A stretch of 47,362 nucleotides of DNA, from IMG/VR virus record IMGVR_UViG_3300034110_001256, positions 1 through 47,362 of that record; one strand, given 5' to 3'. The position numbers and the translations under genes are program-made. Positions 14,484-21,982 of this stretch are shown one piece after another. Origin of the DNA: a virus. Position 1 is the stretch's first letter. The number at the start of each line of letters is the position of its first letter. The notes under the pieces are model-generated. The model was given only the letters and a program-made list of their open reading frames with translations, was not told the DNA's origin and searched no databases.

Positions 14484-15134
14484 ATGTCGATTCCTAAACT
14501 AGAGTACTGGATGTCCGGAGGGGTTTGGATCTCCTTCCTCCCGACAGCTTTGACCGCCATTTTAGGAGTTGTAGCGTTGCCGTCCGGCTTGTCAGATCAA
14601 CAGTTTTTCGGGCTATTGCTTTTCGCTGTACTGGCGAGCGTGATCGTCTGGTGGAATGGGGCGATGCAAGCACAAAGGGCAGATCAGGATCGGCAGGTTG
14701 TAAATGACTTACTGGCTCGACTCAGCGCTGATACGCAGCCGATTTCAGTGGCTGTGGCAGCTGACCTTCGAGGACTTTCATCGGCTCAGTTAAGGCAGAA
14801 GGTCGATGATATTGCACAGCGTATGCGGGGCATGGAGCAATCATTTTCAACTGCGCGGCACAGTGTCCTTCATGGACCGGTGCAAGGCGACCGGAATGCT
14901 TATACTGCTCAACTAATTGCACAAAGTGACCAACAAACGCAGCAATGGCGTGCAGAGGGTCAGCCAGTAGCTGTGGCATTATGGAAAGAACTGCTTCGCC
15001 GTATCTACGGAGCACCCCCATATCCTTCCGATTATCGCGCAGATGTGGCCCTAGAATACGGTATGCTTTCAGGGGTCGCTCCCCTGAGCAATGCAGCATT
15101 AGTTTTGGAAGAGCTTGCTCGCCAGCTTCCTTGA
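14484..15134 (+). CDS. AT-rich membrane protein inserted in late region (216 aa)
   Basis: Protein of 216 residues with two hydrophobic segments near the N-terminus (about 15-33 and 40-58, SFLPTALTAILGVVALPSG and FGLLLFAVLASVIVWW), then a long soluble helical part. Its base composition is clearly less GC-rich than the terminase and portal on either side, which points to recent acquisition. It is not part of the usual head operon. It is a candidate cargo (moron) gene, perhaps for superinfection exclusion, but the function is unknown. The late-promoter-like motif directly follows it. Confidence 0.65.
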   Translation: MSIPKLEYWMSGGVWISFLPTALTAILGVVALPSGLSDQQFFGLLLFAVLASVIVWWNGAMQAQRADQDRQVVNDLLARLSADTQPISVAVAADLRGLSSAQLRQKVDDIAQRMRGMEQSFSTARHSVLHGPVQGDRNAYTAQLIAQSDQQTQQWRAEGQPVAVALWKELLRRIYGAPPYPSDYRADVALEYGMLSGVAPLSNAALVLEELARQLP

Positions 15135-15144
15135 GACGGCTTCC

Positions 15145-15175
15145 GTCGATTCAACGCCCGCCCCATAGGCCCTAG
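15145..15175 (+). promoter_or_regulatory. late promoter-like motif, copy 1
   Basis: GTCGATTCAAC (15145-15155), 16 bases, CTAG (15172-15175). It follows the 14484 gene and precedes the small lipoprotein gene at 15227 by about 50 bases. First of six copies in the late region. Confidence 0.6.
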
Positions 15176-15226
15176 CCCATCCCCACCGTGATCGTTCACA
15201 CTTCACCCACGGATAGGGAGAACCCC

Positions 15227-15439
15227 ATGAAGCGCTTCTTCACCATCTTCGCACTGCTCGCCGTGTCCGCCTGCGTGGGCGTCATGTCCTTCGCGTCCAG
15301 TGTCGTCGCTGCCGTCGACCGATCGATGGACTTCGCGTTCAACCTGCTGCCCGACATGCTCAGCGCCAATGCTCCCTTCGTCATCGACAACGGCCATCCG
15401 CGTTCGCCGCTGGCATCGATGCGTGCCGGCCTGGCCTGA
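15227..15439 (+). CDS. small lipoprotein-like protein (70 aa)
   Basis: A 70-residue protein with a hydrophobic N-terminal segment (FFTIFALLAVSACVG) that ends in a lipobox-like VSAC, so it is either a small lipoprotein (Cys at about residue 16) or has one membrane anchor. The rest has no recognised domain. GGGAG lies 7 bases before the ATG. It forms its own transcription unit: motif copy 1 before it and a strong terminator after it. This isolation suggests a cargo gene such as a surface exclusion lipoprotein; unproven. Confidence 0.65.
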   Translation: MKRFFTIFALLAVSACVGVMSFASSVVAAVDRSMDFAFNLLPDMLSANAPFVIDNGHPRSPLASMRAGLA

Positions 15440-15463
15440 CGCCAACACGGCGTAGATAATGAG

Positions 15464-15490
15464 GGGCGGTCATCGATGGCCGCCCTTTTT
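15464..15490 (+). terminator. rho-independent terminator
   Basis: GGGCGG paired with CCGCCC, extended by TCA/TGG to about 9 pairs around loop TCGA, followed by TTTTT (15486-15490). It ends the small lipoprotein unit, 12 bases before motif copy 2. Confidence 0.85.
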
Positions 15491-15501
15491 CGTTGCTCGC
15501 C

Positions 15502-15532
15502 GTCGATTCAACCCAATGGCGCAGCGCCATAT
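15502..15532 (+). promoter_or_regulatory. late promoter-like motif, copy 2
   Basis: GTCGATTCAAC (15502-15512), 16 bases, ATAT (15529-15532). It sits directly after a terminator and before the portal/capsid gene block, exactly where a promoter is needed. Confidence 0.7.
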
Positions 15533-15564
15533 CCCTGCCCCCGCATTCCAGCGGGAGACAGGTC

Positions 15565-15759
15565 ATTTGCACATCCACCCCCGACGTTCCGACGGTGCCG
15601 GAGCGCCAGTCCGTGCAGCTGCCCGACAAGGGTGCTGATCCCGTAGCGGACCGCGACGCCGCCCGTCGCCGGCGCGCGACGATCGCGGGCATGATGACCA
15701 GCCCGTCCGGTGCGCTCGGCACCGCCAACACCTCCGCCACCTCCAGCACGCTCGGCTGA
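15565..15759 (+). CDS. small phage protein upstream of portal (64 aa, ATT start)
   Basis: A 64-codon frame encoding a small Pro/Arg-rich protein (CTSTPDVPTVPERQ, then ARRRRATIAGMMTSPSGALG). Small proteins of this type, starting Met-Cys, commonly precede the T7-like portal gene in podoviruses of this group. Here the codon before the Cys is ATT (15565), with GGGAG 7 bases upstream and no in-frame ATG, GTG or TTG nearby. The stop makes a TGATG junction with the portal start. An in-frame TTG at 15493 would overlap motif copy 2 and lacks a ribosome binding site. Confidence 0.6.
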   Translation: MCTSTPDVPTVPERQSVQLPDKGADPVADRDAARRRRATIAGMMTSPSGALGTANTSATSSTLG

Positions 15760-17414
15760 TGGCCTCCATCCGCCAGGACTGCGAGACGCGCCTTACCGGG
15801 ATGAAGGCGATCCGCTCCGACTATGAGGCGGAGTGGAAAGAGATCGCGCGTTTCTGCCAGCCGGCACGCTCGCGCTTCCTCAATGGCGACACCAACAAGA
15901 CGGCCCGCCGCGCCCGCAACGCCCGGCTGTACGACGAATATGCGATCGGCTCCTATCGGACGCTCGCCAATGGCATGACGTCCGGCCTCTCCTCGCCTTC
16001 GCGGCCCTGGAAGAAGCTCTCCACCTACGACGACGCGCTGCTCGACGAGCCCGAGGTGCGCTTCTGGCTGTCCGAGGTCGATCGACTGATGGACGCCTTC
16101 TTCGCCCGCACCAACTTCTATGGCGCGGCAAAGACCGGTTATCACGAGCTGGGCCTGTTCGGCACAGAGGCCTGCGTCATGATGGAGCATGGCGACGTCG
16201 GCATGGTGTGCCACCCGCTCACGGCTGGAGAATATTGGATTTCCATGTCCGATGCGATGGTGGCGGACACGCTCTATCGCCGCTGCCCCATGACTGCGCG
16301 CCAGGCGGTGCAGTCGTTCGGGCTGGACAGGGTGAGCAACGCCGTGCGTCAGGCCTACAACACGTCGAACAGCGAGCAGCTTGTAGACGTGTTCCAGGCG
16401 ATCGAGCCGAACCCGCAATGGCGGCCGGGCGATCCGTTCTCGCACCGCTTCCGCTCCATATACTGGGACGAGAAGGATCAAGCCGACCGCGTGCTGCGCG
16501 TCTCTGGTCATCACGACCAGCCCTTCTATGCGCCGCGCTGGGATCTGACCGGCTCCGACATCTACGGCTACAGCCCGGCCATGGAAGGCCTCGCCTCGAT
16601 CCGCGAACTGCAAATGCAGAACAAGCGGGAGAATGAGGCGATCGACGGGATCGTGAAGCCCGAGAAGGTGACGAAACCGGGCCTGAAGCTCACCGGTCAG
16701 CCCGGCAACATCGTGTCCGCCGCAGACGTCGACAAGGATGCGGTGATGGTGCCGTATCAGATGCCGTGGCAAGCCATAGAGCAGATCTCGAACAAGATCG
16801 GCCGCCTCTACCAGCGCATCGATGCCACCTCCTACGCCGACCTCTTCATGGCCATTACCAATATGCAGGGCATCCAGCCCCGCAATATCGAGGAGATCGC
16901 GGCGCGCAACGAGGAGAAGCTGACCCAGCTCGGCCCGACGATCGAGCGCGTGAACAATGAGAAGCTGGCCGTCGCCATCGATCGCGTGTTCGGGATCATG
17001 ATGCGCGGCAACATGCTGCCGCCGATCCCGCAAGCGATGCAGGGGCAGAGCGAGATCAAGGTCGAGTTCGTCTCCATCCTTACCCAGATGCAGCGCATGG
17101 TCGGTCTGGGCCAGATCGAGCGCACCGCGTCTTTCGTGGGCAACCTCGCCGGTGCGTTCCCGGAAGCGGCCGACAAGCTCAACACTGACGAGATGATCGA
17201 CGAATATGCCGATCGCGCCGGCACGCCGCCCAAGCTGATCCGCACGGCCGAGGAAGTCGGCAAGATGCGCAACCAGCGCGCGCAGCAGCAGAACCAGCAG
17301 CGCATGGCCGAGATGATGCCCGCCATGCAGCAGGGCGCGGACGCTGCCCGCCTGCTCTCAGAAACCGACGTCGGCGGGGCGCCGATGCTCGACACGCTGC
17401 TGGGTGCGGGATGA
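15759..17414 (+). CDS. portal (head-tail connector) protein, T7 gp8-like
   Basis: Protein of 551 residues of the podoviral head-tail connecting family (PF12236). It begins with the family pattern of a helical N-terminus plus W/F-rich segment (EWKEIARFCQPARSRFLN), GMTSGLSSPSRPW near residues 71-83, and later GYSPAMEGLASIRELQMQNK. A Gln-rich tail (RAQQQNQQRM) ends it. Twelve copies form the ring through which DNA enters and leaves the capsid. Length is normal. Confidence 0.9.
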   Translation: MASIRQDCETRLTGMKAIRSDYEAEWKEIARFCQPARSRFLNGDTNKTARRARNARLYDEYAIGSYRTLANGMTSGLSSPSRPWKKLSTYDDALLDEPEVRFWLSEVDRLMDAFFARTNFYGAAKTGYHELGLFGTEACVMMEHGDVGMVCHPLTAGEYWISMSDAMVADTLYRRCPMTARQAVQSFGLDRVSNAVRQAYNTSNSEQLVDVFQAIEPNPQWRPGDPFSHRFRSIYWDEKDQADRVLRVSGHHDQPFYAPRWDLTGSDIYGYSPAMEGLASIRELQMQNKRENEAIDGIVKPEKVTKPGLKLTGQPGNIVSAADVDKDAVMVPYQMPWQAIEQISNKIGRLYQRIDATSYADLFMAITNMQGIQPRNIEEIAARNEEKLTQLGPTIERVNNEKLAVAIDRVFGIMMRGNMLPPIPQAMQGQSEIKVEFVSILTQMQRMVGLGQIERTASFVGNLAGAFPEAADKLNTDEMIDEYADRAGTPPKLIRTAEEVGKMRNQRAQQQNQQRMAEMMPAMQQGADAARLLSETDVGGAPMLDTLLGAG

Positions 17415-17725
17415 GCAAGCCAGCTGATGACATGGCCACGCTGATCGCGATGCCAGAATTTCGTCGTTTCCTGTGGCGGTCGATTCAATCGAGCGGAATT
17501 CTCAGCCAATTCACCACTGGGGCTGATGGTCGCGATCTCTCATTCGCAGAGGGGCGGCGCAGCCACATGTTCGCGATCCTGAGCGACGTCGAGAGCGGCC
17601 AGCCCGAAGCGCTGCGCCATCCCAACAGCATCATGACGCTGCTCGCTGTCCTGCGCGAGGAAGCGAACCCAGCCCCGAAGGAGAAGAAGAGTGCGACTGT
17701 TCGGTATGACGAACTTCCGGAATAG
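17411..17725 (+). CDS. Bbp19-like phage protein (104 aa)
   Basis: Protein of 104 residues resembling Bbp19 of Bordetella phage BPP-1: FRRFLWRSIQSSGILSQ, then RDLSFAEGRRSHMFAILSDV, placed between portal and scaffold as in BPP-1-like phages. The exact role in head assembly is unknown. It overlaps the portal by 4 bases. Confidence 0.65.
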   Translation: MSKPADDMATLIAMPEFRRFLWRSIQSSGILSQFTTGADGRDLSFAEGRRSHMFAILSDVESGQPEALRHPNSIMTLLAVLREEANPAPKEKKSATVRYDELPE

Positions 17726-18530
17726 CCTGCTGGCTGGCGTTGCGATGACGGCGGCGGAGCGGCGCGTCGGCCGCTATATGCGTGCGCCCGATCATCCGGC
17801 CGATCCTGCGCCCGCCGCGCCTGCCGCCGATCCCGCCCCTGCGCCCGCTGATCCGGCAACGCCTCCGGCCGACCCGGCGGCCCCGCCTGCCGATCCCGCG
17901 CCCGCAGCCCCCGCAGACCCCGCTGCACCGCCCGCCGCTGATCCAGACGACAGCGATGACACGGCACTGGGCGGCAAGAAGCCCGATCCTGATCCGGGCA
18001 AGCCAGCCGATCCCGATCCGGCCGACCCGGAAGCGCCCGCGCATGTCGTGCCCGAAGCCTATGAGCTGACCGCGCCCGAGGGCCTGACGATCGACGCCGA
18101 CCTCCTCGCCGAGGCCACGCCGATCTTCAAGGAGGCTGGCCTGTCCAACGACCAGGCGCAGGCGATCCTGCCCGCCGCCAAGTCTCTGATGGAAAAGACG
18201 CAGCAGGCGACCATCCAGACGATGATCGATGGCGGCAACCAGCAGCGCAAGGCGTGGCTGGATGCCGCGAAAGCCGATGAGCAGATCGGCGGAAACAAGT
18301 GGGATGCCAGCCTGGGCAGCGCCGCCAAGGCGCTCGATGCGCTGGGCCATCCCGAGGGGTCCGAATTCCGGACGGCCCTCAATGAAACCGGCTTCGGCAA
18401 CCATCCCGAGATGATCCGCATCTTTGCGCGGCTCGGCCTAATGGTTGGCGAGGATGGTGACTTCGTTCGCGCGGATGCAGGCGTGCCAGTGAACGAGCCT
18501 GCCTGGAAGCGCCTCTATCCAAACGACTAA
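17691..18530 (+). CDS. scaffold / capsid assembly protein
   Basis: Protein of 279 residues starting at a GTG with GGAG 8 bases upstream, overlapping the Bbp19-like gene by 35 bases. Residues about 33-115 are a long Pro-Ala-Asp repeat (units such as PADPA), an unstructured acidic linker. The C-terminal part is helical (LAEATPIFKEAGLSNDQAQA, then GSEFRTALNETGF), as in phage scaffold or endopeptidase-type assembly proteins directly before the major capsid gene. No protease motif is seen. Confidence 0.7.
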   Translation: MRLFGMTNFRNSLLAGVAMTAAERRVGRYMRAPDHPADPAPAAPAADPAPAPADPATPPADPAAPPADPAPAAPADPAAPPAADPDDSDDTALGGKKPDPDPGKPADPDPADPEAPAHVVPEAYELTAPEGLTIDADLLAEATPIFKEAGLSNDQAQAILPAAKSLMEKTQQATIQTMIDGGNQQRKAWLDAAKADEQIGGNKWDASLGSAAKALDALGHPEGSEFRTALNETGFGNHPEMIRIFARLGLMVGEDGDFVRADAGVPVNEPAWKRLYPND

Positions 18531-18542
18531 GGGAGACTTGGA

Positions 18543-19559
18543 ATGGCCGTTCTCGGCACATCTTACTGGAACCTTATCGACGTCATGAAAGCTGGCGGCG
18601 ATAATATTGGCGACGTGGTCGAGGCGCTCGTGCAACTCACCCCGTTCATGCAGGATGCGAACGTCATCACCTGCAATGACGGGACGAAGCACCGCAACTC
18701 GATCCGCACCGGCCTGCCGTCCGTCAGCTGGGGCGCGCTCTATCAGGGCATCGCCCAGAGCAAGGGCAACTATACGCAGGTGGAAGACACGACCGGCTTC
18801 GTCGAAGGCCTGTCGAGCGTCGACGAACGCCTGCTAGATCTGAAGCCCGCTGAGGCTGGCAAGCTGCGCATGATGGAAGGCCAGGGCTTCCTGGAAGCCA
18901 TCGCCCAGACGATCGACAGTGCCATTTGGTATTCGAACGTCGCGATCAACGGCAAGCGCTTCCATGGACTGGCGCCGCGGTACAACTCGCTGACCAATCC
19001 CAACGTCGTCAGCGGCGGTGGTGTCGGTGGCGATAACACCTCGATCTGGTTCGTCACCCACGGCGACATGCAGACGTCGGTCATCACGCCTGAGAATATC
19101 TCGGCTGGCGTGAAGCGCGAGGACATGGGTCGCCAGCGCGTGCAGGATGGCAACGGCAATCCTTACTACGTCAAGGAAGAGAAGTTCACCCAGCATGTCG
19201 GTATCACCGTCAAGGACTGGCGCTTCAATTCGCGCGTCTGCAACATCGACGTGTCCGACGTCATCGCCGGCACCGTGTCGGTGAACAAGTTCATGCGGCA
19301 GGCCTATTACCGCATGCACGGTCGCCGTTCGTACAAGATGGAGCGCGAAGGCCAGGTCAGCCCCGGCCGCACCGCCATCTACATGAACAAGACGCTGATG
19401 GAGGCGCTGGACGCGGAGGGCACGAATGCGCGGCCGGGTGTCGACAACTTCGTCCGTCTGAAGCCGATGGAACTTCAGGGCGAAGAGGTCCAGTCGTGGC
19501 GCGGCATGCCGATCCGCGAGACGGACGCTCTCCTCAACACCGAATCGCTGGTTGCATAA
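18543..19559 (+). CDS. major capsid protein (GP7/BPP-1-like)
   Basis: Protein of 338 residues following the scaffold gene. The start MAVLGTSYWNLIDVMK and phrases such as DANVITCNDGTKHRNSIR, RQAYYRMHGRRSY and GMPIRETDALLNTE fit the podoviral GP7-type major capsid group seen in BPP-1-like phages (HK97 fold). It forms the icosahedral shell. GGGAG precedes the ATG. Length is normal for the group. Confidence 0.8.
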   Translation: MAVLGTSYWNLIDVMKAGGDNIGDVVEALVQLTPFMQDANVITCNDGTKHRNSIRTGLPSVSWGALYQGIAQSKGNYTQVEDTTGFVEGLSSVDERLLDLKPAEAGKLRMMEGQGFLEAIAQTIDSAIWYSNVAINGKRFHGLAPRYNSLTNPNVVSGGGVGGDNTSIWFVTHGDMQTSVITPENISAGVKREDMGRQRVQDGNGNPYYVKEEKFTQHVGITVKDWRFNSRVCNIDVSDVIAGTVSVNKFMRQAYYRMHGRRSYKMEREGQVSPGRTAIYMNKTLMEALDAEGTNARPGVDNFVRLKPMELQGEEVQSWRGMPIRETDALLNTESLVA

Positions 19560-19583
19560 GCCGGCCCGCCAAGGAGAAAGCAC

Positions 19584-20033
19584 ATGATTTTCGATAACAC
19601 GCTGCTCTTCAGCGACGGCCAGGCGATCACGGCGGATGCCGCGTCGACCAACGTCGTTGACTTGGGCGCCACCGGTACGCCGTACGGGGACACCCGCGCC
19701 CTCGTCCGCGATATTGGCAAGGGTTCGCCCAAGGTGCCGATCTGGATCTCTGCGACGGAGGCGTTCAACAACCTCACCACCCTGGAGATCCTACTTCAGA
19801 CGGACGACAACAGCGCGTTCGCCTCGCCCAAGACGGTGTCGCGCTCCGGCGCGATCGCGCTCGCTGACCTGCTGGTCGGTAAGCCGATCGACTATCCCGA
19901 CTATGTGCCGCAGGGAACGAACGAGCGGTATTTCCGCCTGTTCTTCGACATCACCGGCACTGCGCCGACCACCGGCAAAATCACTGCCGGCGTCGTGGCC
20001 GATCGCCAGACCAACTTCATCGGAGGCCAGTAA
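19584..20033 (+). CDS. Bbp16-like capsid cement protein
   Basis: Protein of 149 residues, mostly beta in character (MIFDNTLLFSDGQAITADA, then SKVP-type strands and FRLFFDITGTAPTTGKITAG). It is placed directly after the major capsid, as Bbp16, the capsid-stabilising protein of BPP-1-like phages. AAGGAG lies 9 bases before the ATG. It probably decorates the capsid shell. Confidence 0.75.
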   Translation: MIFDNTLLFSDGQAITADAASTNVVDLGATGTPYGDTRALVRDIGKGSPKVPIWISATEAFNNLTTLEILLQTDDNSAFASPKTVSRSGAIALADLLVGKPIDYPDYVPQGTNERYFRLFFDITGTAPTTGKITAGVVADRQTNFIGGQ

Positions 20034-20491
20034 TGGGCGAGCTTAAAACCTACCGCGCCCGCGAGGCGGGCTATGTCGATGACAGTTTTGTCGAGGAAGG
20101 TGCCGTGTTCACCACTGCCAAGCCAAAGGGTCGGTGGATGGCGCTGCTCGACGACAAGGGCAATGAAGTCCCGGAGCCCGAGCCGGAGCCTGTCGCCGAC
20201 CCCGCCGACGCCCTGGACGCTGTCCGCCGCGAGGTGACGGAAAAGTCGCAGGTCGTGTTCGACCAGATGCGCGGCGATTTCGAGACCAAGCTGAAGGCGG
20301 AGACGGCCCGCGCCGACGCGGCCGAGAAGGCGTTCTCCGATTACAAGGCGGAGGCCGAGCAGCTGCTGCGCGATGCCGACGCTGCGACCGACAAGGCCAC
20401 CCAGCGGGCGGAGGCGGCTGAGAAGGAGCGCGACGCTCTGAAAGCCGAGGTCGAGAAGGCGAAGGCTGCGCCGACCACGAAGCCGAAGTGA
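20033..20491 (+). CDS. coiled-coil virion-associated protein (152 aa)
   Basis: Protein of 152 residues starting in a TAATG overlap with the cement gene. The first 50 residues look folded (RAREAGYVDDSFVEEGAVFT), then a Pro-Glu segment (PEPEPEP), then a long Ala/Glu/Lys coiled coil to the end. The N-terminus resembles small phage head proteins that follow the capsid. Its precise role is unknown. A terminator follows it. Confidence 0.6.
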   Translation: MGELKTYRAREAGYVDDSFVEEGAVFTTAKPKGRWMALLDDKGNEVPEPEPEPVADPADALDAVRREVTEKSQVVFDQMRGDFETKLKAETARADAAEKAFSDYKAEAEQLLRDADAATDKATQRAEAAEKERDALKAEVEKAKAAPTTKPK

Positions 20492-20498
20492 AAGATCT

Positions 20499-20526
20499 GG
20501 CGGGGGCTCGCGCTCCCGCCATTTTC
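20499..20526 (+). terminator. rho-independent terminator
   Basis: GGCGGGGGC and GCTCCCGCC pair over 9 positions (one G-T) around loop TCGC, followed by ATTTTC. It lies right after the coiled-coil gene and could attenuate transcription after the capsid genes. Confidence 0.65.
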
Positions 20527-20540
20527 GTATCGAGGACCGC

Positions 20541-20600
20541 ATGGCTGTGATCCCCAACAAAGCGCGAGCAGGTGACGCCCTCCCGTCCCGTCGACATTGA
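20541..20600 (+). other. short frame with strong ribosome binding site before the 20572 gene
   Basis: ATG at 20541 has GAGGA 5 bases upstream and reads MAVIPNKARAGDALPS before a TGA at 20598. The main gene continues in the +1 frame from about the same place (PSRPVDIDGIE). The peptide reads like the natural N-terminus of that gene. A +1 frameshift, an old indel or a short coupled leader are all possible. Confidence 0.4.
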
Positions 20601-21285
20601 TGGCATCGAAGAAACGCTGGCCAGCCAGCAAGCCCAGATCAACAACAAGGCCAATGCGTCCACCGTGGGCGGGCTCACCACAGCTGTTAACAGCAAGGCC
20701 AGCCAGTCGTCGGTCAATGCCCTGGTCGAGACCGTCGCCGGAAAGGCGGACTCCGCCGCCCTCGCTGCCAAGGCCAACACATCCGACATCCCTCTACCCG
20801 CCGACAGCATGCCCAAGGCCGAGGCAACAGCAGCGGCCAAAGGCACGGAACAGAAGAAATACGCGCTGGAGGATCATCAGCACCCGCGCGTCACCAGCAC
20901 GACCGGCCACCCCGCGACCCACATTATCGCGGCAACCGGCCTCGCCACCGTCACCTTCACCCAAGCGTTCGACGCCTTCCCCGGCACCGTATTTACCGAG
21001 GTGCCGCCGCCCACCGGCGTGATGTCAGAGCAGCCTGCGCAGTTTCGCGTACAGAGCTGGATCCGCGAGACCATGACGCCAACACCATCGGGCAAATATG
21101 TGGGTTGCGTCGTGCGGTCGTGGCGCGGCCGCACGCTGCCCGTCATCAATCTCCTGACCGGCTTGCTGTCACTGGTCGGCATCAATGCCGTCATCACCGC
21201 GCTGACCGGCTTCGATCCGTTCGGCGCTCCCGCCACCGGCACGACCTTCACCTGCATCGCCGTCAAGCGCAGTGACGTCGCCTAG
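20572..21285 (+). CDS. tail fibre/appendage-like structural protein
   Basis: Protein of 237 residues if read from GTG 20572, which has no good ribosome binding site; initiation may really be at ATG 20541 in another frame. Residues about 10-75 are repeats of the type ASQQAQINNKANASTVGGL and VNSKASQSSVNALVETVAGK, a trimeric coiled-coil style found in phage fibres. EDHQHPR near residue 101 is a common feature of fibre/collar domains. The C-terminal part is globular. It is probably a minor virion appendage protein. Its stop TAG overlaps motif copy 3. Confidence 0.6.
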   Translation: MTPSRPVDIDGIEETLASQQAQINNKANASTVGGLTTAVNSKASQSSVNALVETVAGKADSAALAAKANTSDIPLPADSMPKAEATAAAKGTEQKKYALEDHQHPRVTSTTGHPATHIIAATGLATVTFTQAFDAFPGTVFTEVPPPTGVMSEQPAQFRVQSWIRETMTPTPSGKYVGCVVRSWRGRTLPVINLLTGLLSLVGINAVITALTGFDPFGAPATGTTFTCIAVKRSDVA

Positions 21286-21315
21286 TCGATTCAACGCATG
21301 GTCGTGCAGCCATAG
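21285..21315 (+). promoter_or_regulatory. late promoter-like motif, copy 3
   Basis: GTCGATTCAAC (21285-21295), 16 bases, ATAG (21312-21315). The next ATG (21325) is only 10 bases further on and has no Shine-Dalgarno, as expected if transcription starts at that ATG. Confidence 0.65.
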
Positions 21316-21324
21316 ACCCACGCC

Positions 21325-21975
21325 ATGGCAACACAGGTCGGCATCTGCAACGAGGCGCTATCCGAGATAGCAGCCGATCCCATCGCTTCGATCGATGAAA
21401 GATCGACTAGCGCCGTTTACTGCAAGCTGCATTATCCCAATGTGCTGGCAGAAATGCTAACCTGGACCGACTGGGATTTCGTGATCCGCCGCGTCACGCT
21501 CGCGGCGCAGCCCAATGATCGCAAAGGCGAATGGCTCTATCGGTACGGGAAGCCTGCCGACATGGCAGACGCAATCCGTGTGCTGCCCGCTGTCGATCGC
21601 CAGGTCGAAAGCCTGCCGGTGGTAGGGCCTTATGCCTTTCCGGCCTGGGATGCGCTGGGCAAGCTGCCTTTCATCATTGCCAATGGTTCGATCTACACGA
21701 ACGTTGCGGCCGCGCTGCTGGAATATCAGGTGAACGCGGTCGATCCCGCCGTAATTGATCCTCTCACTGCCCGCGCCGTCGCGTTGGAGCTCTCTGCGCG
21801 GCTGGCGATGCCACTCAAGAAAAGCCGGGAGCTCAAGAAAGAGAAGGTCGCGGAAGCTGAGGTCGCCCGCCAGCGCGCGATCGCAGAGAGCGAGAACCGT
21901 TCGCCCCGTCGGCAGGCCGACTATATCAGCGAGGTCGAGTATGCGCGCATGGGGCTGATGTCCAATGACCTATAG
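21325..21975 (+). CDS. tail tubular protein A-like (T7 gp11-like)
   Basis: Protein of 216 residues of the podoviral gatekeeper/tail tube A group: VGICNEALSEIAADPIASID, CKLHYPNVLAEMLTWTDWDF and a Tyr-rich middle with WLYRYGKPADM. It attaches below the portal ring. No ribosome binding site is seen before its ATG, so it may be read from a leaderless transcript from motif copy 3. Confidence 0.8.
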   Translation: MATQVGICNEALSEIAADPIASIDERSTSAVYCKLHYPNVLAEMLTWTDWDFVIRRVTLAAQPNDRKGEWLYRYGKPADMADAIRVLPAVDRQVESLPVVGPYAFPAWDALGKLPFIIANGSIYTNVAAALLEYQVNAVDPAVIDPLTARAVALELSARLAMPLKKSRELKKEKVAEAEVARQRAIAESENRSPRRQADYISEVEYARMGLMSNDL

Positions 21976-21982
21976 GCTCACT

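Noticed and set aside
15381-17033. Minus-strand frame of 550 codons across the portal gene
   Set aside because: Antisense shadow of the portal. Composition is unnatural and it has no ribosome binding site or neighbours on that strand.
17479-17509. Another GTCGATTCAA within the Bbp19-like gene
   Set aside because: It has the first box (GTCGATTCAAT), but 16 bases later the sequence is CCAATTC, not (A/C)TA. Not counted as a full motif copy.
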